Part shown: piece by piece, positions 7,389 through 11,095 of the stretch
Layout of the letters: each line of letters begins with the position of its first letter
Position numbering within the stretch: position 1 is the stretch's first letter
Notes under the pieces: model-generated
The model's input: the letters and a program-made list of their open reading frames with translations, nothing else
What the model was told of the DNA's origin: nothing
Database searches by the model: none
Position numbers and translations under genes: made by a program
NCBI GenBank assembly: GCA_905236495.1
Contig: CAJOPV010000092.1
Location: forward strand, 1 to 11,095
Length of the DNA stretch: 11,095 bases
Direction: 5' to 3'
Origin: an uncultured Christensenellaceae bacterium
GTDB taxonomy: Bacteria; Bacillota; Clostridia; Christensenellales; Aristaeellaceae

Positions 7389-7885
7389 GGGGTTTCCTCT
7401 CCTTCCGCTTGCGTGAGCGCCCACAGGATCATTTTTCCCGCCGCCCCGGGCAGGGGCAGGCCCCGCCGCTGGCAAAGGGCGATCCGAGGGCGCAGATATT
7501 GCTCCAGCCCCCGGAGGTCCCCTTGATCCAGGTGCTTCAGGGTCTCATACAAAAGATCCACCGGCTGGCGGGAAAGGGGCACGGCGATGCTGCTCAGTCT
7601 TGTGCCCAGGGCCCACAGGGAAAGGGTGTCCTCCCCCGGCGCGGGGGCCGGGGAGCCCAGGCTTTCCATGAGCTCATTCAGCTTCCCTTCCGTCACCCCG
7701 ATTCGGGCGGCCTCCTCCTGGATGCGGACGGTATAGCCCGCCGCCTCCAGGGCGCATGTGATGCCTTCCGCACCCCCCTGCCGGGGATAATCGCTGATGA
7801 ACAGGCCGTTTTCCCGGTCCCGCCGCAAAAAGCCCCGGGGGATCAGGGCCTTTAATTCCTGCCGCCAGGGGCTCAGGATGCTCAT
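7382..7885 (-). CDS. Unrecognised 167-residue cytoplasmic protein in the DUF1934 operon
   Basis: I do not recognise a named domain. The product is soluble, with no signal peptide or membrane segment. The N-terminal third carries GLFISDYPR and a segment EAAGYTVRIQEEAARIG that reads as alternating strand and helix. A proline/alanine linker (SPAPAPG) follows, and the C-terminal half looks helical (SRQPVDLLYETLKHLDQGD to LPLPGAAGKMILWAL). The pattern resembles uncharacterised clostridial proteins I have seen next to similar genes, but that is memory, not a search. The ATG at 7885 overlaps the upstream stop as ATGA and has AGGGAAGG before it. An in-frame start at 7903 is possible but less well placed. 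The stop overlaps the next gene by 7 bases. It is almost certainly a real gene; its role is unknown. Confidence 0.82.
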   Translation of the reverse strand: MSILSPWRQELKALIPRGFLRRDRENGLFISDYPRQGGAEGITCALEAAGYTVRIQEEAARIGVTEGKLNELMESLGSPAPAPGEDTLSLWALGTRLSSIAVPLSRQPVDLLYETLKHLDQGDLRGLEQYLRPRIALCQRRGLPLPGAAGKMILWALTQAEGEETPC

Positions 7886-8316
7886 GCCTTCCCTGCCGGG
7901 CAAAAGCGGATGCGCATTTCATGCACCGCGGCGAACTGGCCCTGCAGGTCCAGCTGGTAGGTCAGGTCCACCCGGCCCTCCGCCGCCTCATCCACCTGAT
8001 ATTTCACATGGGTGGGATACACCCCCATATCCAGATCGCCGTAGGGGGTGCGATAGCTGCCCTCAAAGCGTTTGCCCTGCTCGAATACCATGCTGGTGCC
8101 CATGGGCCCGGTGCGCTGCATGGTGACGACCCCGCCCCCCAGGGTGAGGGTCACGTCATGGCTTTCGTTATCCGGCTGGGTCTCCGTATAGTCGATGCGC
8201 CAGTTTTCCTTATCTCCGGTGAGGGTGCCGGTGGTGAGCAGGCGCACGATATCGGGCCGATCCTCGTCTTCCCTGGTCCAGCCCATGACGGACAGCAACA
8301 CTTGCTTCTTTTTCAC
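7882..8316 (-). CDS. DUF1934 domain protein (YwiB family)
   Basis: A 144-residue, probably cytoplasmic, calycin-like beta-barrel protein of the DUF1934/YwiB family, whose function is not established. Diagnostic segments are MQRTGPMGTSMVFEQGKRF, GSYRTPYGDLDMGVYPTHV and DLTYQLDLQGQ near the C-terminus, in the expected order and at the family's normal length. The start is GTG at 8316, preceded 9 bases upstream by GGAGGTGATC (8321-8330 on the opposite strand), an almost ideal match to the 16S anti-Shine-Dalgarno sequence. It is the first gene of a three-gene minus-strand operon and overlaps the next gene by 4 bases (ATGA). The leader is very short, about 15 bases from the predicted transcription start. 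Confidence 0.93.
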   Translation of the reverse strand: MKKKQVLLSVMGWTREDEDRPDIVRLLTTGTLTGDKENWRIDYTETQPDNESHDVTLTLGGGVVTMQRTGPMGTSMVFEQGKRFEGSYRTPYGDLDMGVYPTHVKYQVDEAAEGRVDLTYQLDLQGQFAAVHEMRIRFCPAGKA

Positions 8317-8320
8317 CCCG

Positions 8321-8330
8321 GATCACCTCC
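8321..8330 (-). promoter_or_regulatory. Near-ideal Shine-Dalgarno site for a GTG start
   Basis: Read on the minus strand, GGAGGTGATC matches the complement of the 16S rRNA 3' end over ten bases. It sits 9 bases before the GTG start of the DUF1934 gene. This settles that non-ATG start. Confidence 0.85.
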
Positions 8331-8337
8331 CGGGAAA

Positions 8338-8366
8338 AGTATATCAAATTCCCCCCGGATGCGCAA
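8338..8366 (-). promoter_or_regulatory. Promoter of the DUF1934 operon
   Basis: On the minus strand, a -35 box TTGCGC (8366-8361), a 17-base spacer and a -10 box TATACT (8343-8338). It is back to back with the plus-strand promoter at 8387-8415; only about 20 bases separate the two -35 boxes. Confidence 0.7.
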
Positions 8367-8386
8367 TAGCGGAAAAGGGAAGGCGT

Positions 8387-8415
8387 TTGACTTCTTTGGC
8401 GGGGCAGGATATAAT
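8387..8415 (+). promoter_or_regulatory. Strong promoter of the CXXC/polyferredoxin/TlpA operon
   Basis: A -35 box TTGACT (8387-8392), a 17-base spacer and a consensus -10 TATAAT (8410-8415). A GGGAGG ribosome binding site (8431-8436) and the ATG at 8442 follow. This is close to the sigma-A consensus, so the operon is probably well expressed. Confidence 0.88.
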
Positions 8416-8441
8416 GGACATACAAACAAAGGGAGGATCGT

Positions 8442-8576
8442 ATGAAAAGATGCCTTCGCGCCGCGCTGTATGCTTTGGCCCTGCTTTTGATCGTGCTGGG
8501 GATCGTGAACGGCGGCATGGCGGACGTGATGAAAAAAGCCGTAAAAATCTGCATGGAGTGCATCGGCATTGGATAG
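8442..8576 (+). CDS. Small membrane protein with CXXC motif (CD1871A family)
   Basis: A 44-residue protein with a positively charged N-terminus (MKRCLR), one hydrophobic helix (about residues 7-25, ALYALALLLIVLGIVNGGM) and a C-terminal tail KAVKICMECIGIG, in which C37 and C40 form CXXC. Size, layout and the xxCxECIGIG ending match the CD1871A family of CXXC proteins as I know it. The start is firm: a consensus promoter lies just upstream and GGGAGG precedes the ATG by 5 bases. The stop overlaps the polyferredoxin start by 8 bases, so the two are probably made together. With a membrane polyferredoxin and a TlpA thioredoxin downstream, a thiol-disulfide relay role at the membrane is the likely inference; no function is established that I know of. 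Lysines flank both sides of the helix, so orientation is uncertain. Confidence 0.88.
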   Translation: MKRCLRAALYALALLLIVLGIVNGGMADVMKKAVKICMECIGIG

Positions 8577-9468
8577 GCTGAAAGCCTGGTGGGGGGCCCA
8601 CGGCCTGAGCCGCCGGCGGCTAATCCAGCTTTACGCCGCCGTGCTGTATAACGCCCACGTCCGGGGATTTCTGGAGGGCAAAATCTATACCGGCCCGGCA
8701 AAGGGCCTGTGCGTGCCGGGCCTGAACTGCTATTCCTGCCCCGGCGCGGTGGCGGCCTGCCCCTTGGGCGCGCTGCAAAACGCCATCGCCGCCTCGGCGA
8801 ACCGGCCCGCCTTTTACGTGGCGGGGGTGCTGCTGATCTTCGGGCTGACGCTGGGCCGGGCGGTGTGCGGATATCTGTGCCCCATAGGGCTGATCCAGGA
8901 GCTGATCCATAAGCTTCCCACCCGCAAGGTGAAAAAAGGGCTGGTCACCCGGGCCCTGAGCTGGGGGAAATATGCCGTTCTCGGAATATTCGTTTTCCTG
9001 ATCCCGGCCTATCATGCCCTGAAGCAAACGCCTCTGCCCGCCTTCTGCAAATATATCTGCCCCGCCGGCACCCTGGAGGGGGCCCTGCCGCTGCTGCTGC
9101 ATCCCGCCAACGGGGAATTGACCGGCGCCTTAGGGCTGCTGTTCTCCTGGAAGGCGCTGCTGGCATTGGCGATCTTTGCCGCCTGCGTGTTCATCTATCG
9201 GGCGTTTTGCCGCTTTTTATGCCCTTTGGGGGCCATTTACAGCCTGTTTGCCCGCATCGCCCTGCTGGGGGTCAAGGTGGATGCGGGGGCCTGCACCCAC
9301 TGCGGGGCCTGCGTGGAGATTTGCCCCGTGGATATCCGCCGGGTGGGGGACCGGGAATGCGTGCAATGCGGCAAATGCATCGCTGCCTGCCCGGAAAAGG
9401 CCATTTCCTTCAAGGCGGGAAAGCTGACGCTGCGGGGGAATGAGACGGGGGGGAGGGCCGCGCCGTGA
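8569..9468 (+). CDS. NapH-like membrane polyferredoxin (4Fe-4S binding)
   Basis: A 299-residue membrane iron-sulfur protein that probably moves electrons between a cytoplasmic or quinone donor and a partner. A cysteine-rich N-terminal segment has C48, C54, C57-P and C64-P (ending CPLGALQ). Hydrophobic helices lie at about 80-99, 134-150 and 185-211. Between and after them are CGYLCPIG (100-107), CKYICPAG (160-167) and CRFLCPLG (214-221), the NapH/polyferredoxin hallmark. The C-terminus carries two full 4Fe-4S sets: C242/C245/C248/C252 and C264/C267/C270/C274, each followed by Pro. There is no internal Met, so the start is TTG at 8569, with GGAG ten bases upstream, overlapping the CXXC gene by 8 bases. 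The stop overlaps the TlpA start by 4 bases (GTGA). It is too short for CcoG/RdxA, and no nitrate-reductase gene is nearby, so a thiol-reducing role with its neighbours is my inference. Confidence 0.92.
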   Translation: MDRLKAWWGAHGLSRRRLIQLYAAVLYNAHVRGFLEGKIYTGPAKGLCVPGLNCYSCPGAVAACPLGALQNAIAASANRPAFYVAGVLLIFGLTLGRAVCGYLCPIGLIQELIHKLPTRKVKKGLVTRALSWGKYAVLGIFVFLIPAYHALKQTPLPAFCKYICPAGTLEGALPLLLHPANGELTGALGLLFSWKALLALAIFAACVFIYRAFCRFLCPLGAIYSLFARIALLGVKVDAGACTHCGACVEICPVDIRRVGDRECVQCGKCIAACPEKAISFKAGKLTLRGNETGGRAAP

Positions 9469-9971
9469 GGAAAGCGATATCTGCCCTGGCGGCGGGCCTG
9501 CTCATCGCCGCGCTGATCTTCTTTAACCAGCCGGAAGCCCGGGAGGCGGGCGGCAGCGCCGTGGGGGAAACTCTGCCCGATTTTTCGGTGACTTGCGTGA
9601 ACGGGGATCCTTTTACCCTTTCTGCTCAGCGGGGAAAGGTGACCGTCATCAACGTGTGGGCTACCTGGTGCGGCCCCTGTATCCAGGAAATGGCGGGGTT
9701 TGACCAGCTGCGGCGGGAATATCCCCAGGATGTTGCCGTGCTGATGCTGCATTCCGAGCTGGTGACGGAGGATGTGACCGCCTGGCTGTCCGGGTATGAT
9801 TACGATTTGGCCTTCGCCGTGGATGAAGAGGGGCGGATCGCCGCGCTGCTGGGGGCCTCCGATCTGCTGCCCCAGACGGTGATCCTGGACCGGGCGGGAA
9901 AGGTGATCTATAACCGGGCGGGGGCCATGGGCTATGAGGCGCTCCGGCGCCTGACGGCGGAGGGATTCTGA
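9465..9971 (+). CDS. Membrane-anchored TlpA/ResA-type thiol-disulfide oxidoreductase
   Basis: A 168-residue extracytoplasmic thioredoxin-fold protein. Residues 1-20 (RK, then a hydrophobic stretch to IFF) form a signal anchor. There is no lipobox cysteine and no clear cleavage site, so it probably stays tethered. The thioredoxin domain begins at VGETLPDFSVTCVNGDPF. The active site is WATWCGPC (C69, C72) and the cis-proline loop is at P136 (LLPQTVILD). C44 is an extra cysteine before the active site. The start is GTG at 9465, sharing GTGA with the stop of the polyferredoxin gene. By family it would reduce, or exchange with, disulfides on the outer face of the membrane, as in cytochrome c maturation or repair of exported proteins. 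No cytochrome gene is present here. The gene after it starts one base after its stop. Confidence 0.95.
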   Translation: MRKAISALAAGLLIAALIFFNQPEAREAGGSAVGETLPDFSVTCVNGDPFTLSAQRGKVTVINVWATWCGPCIQEMAGFDQLRREYPQDVAVLMLHSELVTEDVTAWLSGYDYDLAFAVDEEGRIAALLGASDLLPQTVILDRAGKVIYNRAGAMGYEALRRLTAEGF

Positions 9972-9972
9972 C

Positions 9973-10431
9973 ATGAGGCTGACGACGCTGTGCTACGTGG
10001 AAAAGGACGGCAAATACCTGATGCTGCATCGGGTGAAAAAAGCCCAGGATGAAAACGCGGGCAAATGGATCGGCATTGGCGGGCATCTGGAGGAAAACGA
10101 ATCGCCGGAGGAATGCGTGCGGCGGGAAGCCCGGGAGGAAGCGGGCCTGGAGCTGCGGGGGCTGCGGCTGCGGGGCATCCTGACTTTCATATTGCCGGAT
10201 TGGGGCAACGAGCTCACCTTCCTCTACACCGCCCATGCCGACGCGGATACGCTGCCAGCCTGCGAAGAAGGGGAGCTTCAGTGGGTGCCAAAGGAAAAGG
10301 TGCCCGAGCTGCCCCTGTGGGAGGGGGATCGGGTGTTCCTGCCCCTGCTGGAAAGCAGGCAAACGTGCTTTTCCCTGAAATTAAATTACGCCCCCGGCGG
10401 GGCGCTGCTTGGCTGGACGCTGGAGGAATAA
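9973..10431 (+). CDS. Nudix hydrolase (8-oxo-dGTP diphosphatase/MutT-like)
   Basis: A 152-residue cytoplasmic enzyme that splits nucleoside diphosphates linked to another moiety, using magnesium. The complete Nudix box spans G37 to L59: G37, E43, then R51-E52-A53-R54-E55-E56-A57-G58-L59, so all catalytic positions are present. The start MRLTTLCYVEKDGKYLMLHR and the K31-W32-I33-G34-I35-G36-G37-H38 lead-in resemble the MutX/8-oxo-dGTP diphosphatase group, which suggests removal of oxidised nucleotides, though substrate calls in this family are unreliable. GGAGGG (9959-9964) lies 8 bases before the ATG, and only one base separates it from the thioredoxin stop. It is therefore the last gene of the redox operon. 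I see no clear rightward terminator after it. Confidence 0.93.
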   Translation: MRLTTLCYVEKDGKYLMLHRVKKAQDENAGKWIGIGGHLEENESPEECVRREAREEAGLELRGLRLRGILTFILPDWGNELTFLYTAHADADTLPACEEGELQWVPKEKVPELPLWEGDRVFLPLLESRQTCFSLKLNYAPGGALLGWTLEE

Positions 10432-10477
10432 AAGAGGAGCGCGTTGAGGCTCAATCCCATAAGCAAGCTGCTTCCTC
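10430..10477 (-). terminator. Possible terminator of the VOC gene
   Basis: Read on the minus strand, GAGGAAGC (10477-10470) can pair with GCTCCTC (10440-10434) with one bulged base, followed by TTTT (10433-10430). The loop is long (29 bases) but contains smaller palindromes (AAGCA/TGCTT and TTGAGGCTCAA). It overlaps the stop codon of the convergent Nudix gene. A weak candidate. Confidence 0.4.
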
Positions 10478-10526
10478 TCCGCAAAATGGCTGCGCAAATA
10501 ACACAGAACCGTCGTTCGGCTTTTCG

Positions 10527-10985
10527 TCAATCCTGCAATGTTTCCAACGCGAGTCGCCTGTCCGCCTGGGCCTGCATGGATTCCGGCGGCATCTCCATGA
10601 TTTCGATGGGCGTATTGTCCGGGTCGTGGGTCCAGAACATCCAGCATTGGGATTTGCCGTGCTGGATTTCCCTGTCGATGGGCCAGCCCGATTGCTTCAC
10701 GGTTTCGTAGGATGCTTGAATATCCTTCGTCATCAGGCACAGATGGCAAATGCCGATCACGTCCGGCCCCGTGACGGCTTCCCGGGCGCCGAACGCAAAT
10801 AATTCCAGGTACTGTCCGGGGGCGATGAACAGATACACCGTGGAAAGCGCCCCATCCTCCCTGTGCATGCGGAAGGCTTCCCGGAGGCCCAGCACCTCCG
10901 TATAAAACCGCAGGCTGTCCTGTATGCTGCGGGTGCGAATGGCTGCGTGGCTCAGCCCGGCGACGATTTGAAGCTCCTGATCCAT
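10527..10985 (-). CDS. VOC-family protein (glyoxalase/bleomycin-resistance fold)
   Basis: A 152-residue cytoplasmic protein made of two paired beta-alpha-beta-beta-beta modules. The family includes lactoylglutathione lyase, extradiol dioxygenases and thiol-drug resistance proteins. Module 1 runs LSHAAIRTRSIQDSLRFYTE to QYLELFAFG; module 2 runs GICHLCLMTKDI to DNTPIEIMEM. Likely metal ligands are H13, E61, H81 and E128, the glyoxalase I pattern, so an active metalloenzyme is plausible; the substrate is unknown. I chose the ATG at 10985, because AAGGTGA lies 8 bases upstream. An in-frame GTG at 10997 would have only a poor site. It is transcribed alone from its own promoter, convergent with the Nudix gene. 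There is no sign of truncation. Confidence 0.9.
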   Translation of the reverse strand: MDQELQIVAGLSHAAIRTRSIQDSLRFYTEVLGLREAFRMHREDGALSTVYLFIAPGQYLELFAFGAREAVTGPDVIGICHLCLMTKDIQASYETVKQSGWPIDREIQHGKSQCWMFWTHDPDNTPIEIMEMPPESMQAQADRRLALETLQD

Positions 10986-11035
10986 TGCTTTTCTCACCTT
11001 TCCGCCTTAGCCCGGTGATGGCGCTGTTTTTCCTC

Positions 11036-11064
11036 ATTATATCATTCCCTGTTCATTCAGACAA
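11036..11064 (-). promoter_or_regulatory. Promoter of the VOC gene
   Basis: On the minus strand, a -35 box TTGTCT (11064-11059), a 17-base spacer and a consensus -10 TATAAT (11041-11036). The VOC start codon lies about 50 bases downstream. The remaining bases to the window end show nothing else. Confidence 0.78.
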
Positions 11065-11095
11065 TCATAAAAAACCATCCTTTCAGGAAAAGCAG

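Noticed and set aside
9237..9974. 245-codon minus-strand frame opposite the polyferredoxin and thioredoxin genes
   Set aside because: Antisense to ferredoxin cysteine motifs and the CGPC active site; it has no support of its own.
1..11095. CRISPR array, tRNA, rRNA or riboswitch
   Set aside because: No regularly spaced repeats, tRNA cloverleaf, rRNA-like stretch or known riboswitch core was seen on reading both strands; intergenic spaces are mostly too short.

Overview
The window looks like a stretch of chromosome from a GC-rich member of the Bacillota, most likely class Clostridia. The evidence is the strong purine-rich ribosome binding sites, the -35/-10 promoters of sigma-A type, tight ATGA/GTGA gene overlaps, a DUF1934 (YwiB-type) gene, a small protein of the Clostridium-associated CD1871A CXXC family, and a large serine recombinase of clostridial transposon type. 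Species cannot be named from this sequence.

Layout. Positions 1-1348 hold the 3' part of a large serine recombinase that runs in from outside the window and ends at a strong terminator; it probably marks the edge of an integrated element. About 520 bases without a convincing gene follow (1349-1872), more AT-rich than the rest, and are the likeliest place for an element end. Next is a minus-strand secreted two-domain protein of unknown role (1873-2892). It is divergent from a DHH-family phosphoesterase (3078-4007), which has its own promoter and terminator. A complete single-gene glycogen phosphorylase unit (4224-6650) follows and ends at a terminator usable from both strands.

A minus-strand operon, read from 8316 down to 6744, encodes a DUF1934 protein, an unrecognised 167-residue protein and a UPF0173/UlaG-like metallo-hydrolase. 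Its genes overlap by 4 and 7 bases. Its promoter lies back to back with a strong plus-strand promoter that drives a four-gene operon (8442-10431): a 44-residue membrane protein with a CXXC motif, a NapH-like membrane polyferredoxin, a membrane-anchored TlpA-type thioredoxin and a Nudix hydrolase. A minus-strand VOC (glyoxalase-fold) protein with its own promoter closes the window.

The most interesting part is the CXXC peptide / polyferredoxin / TlpA cassette. Its gene order and overlaps suggest a compact machine that carries electrons across the membrane to an extracytoplasmic thioredoxin without a CcdA/DsbD-type transporter in view. That function is an inference from the sequence. The remaining genes are mostly ordinary housekeeping or accessory functions.
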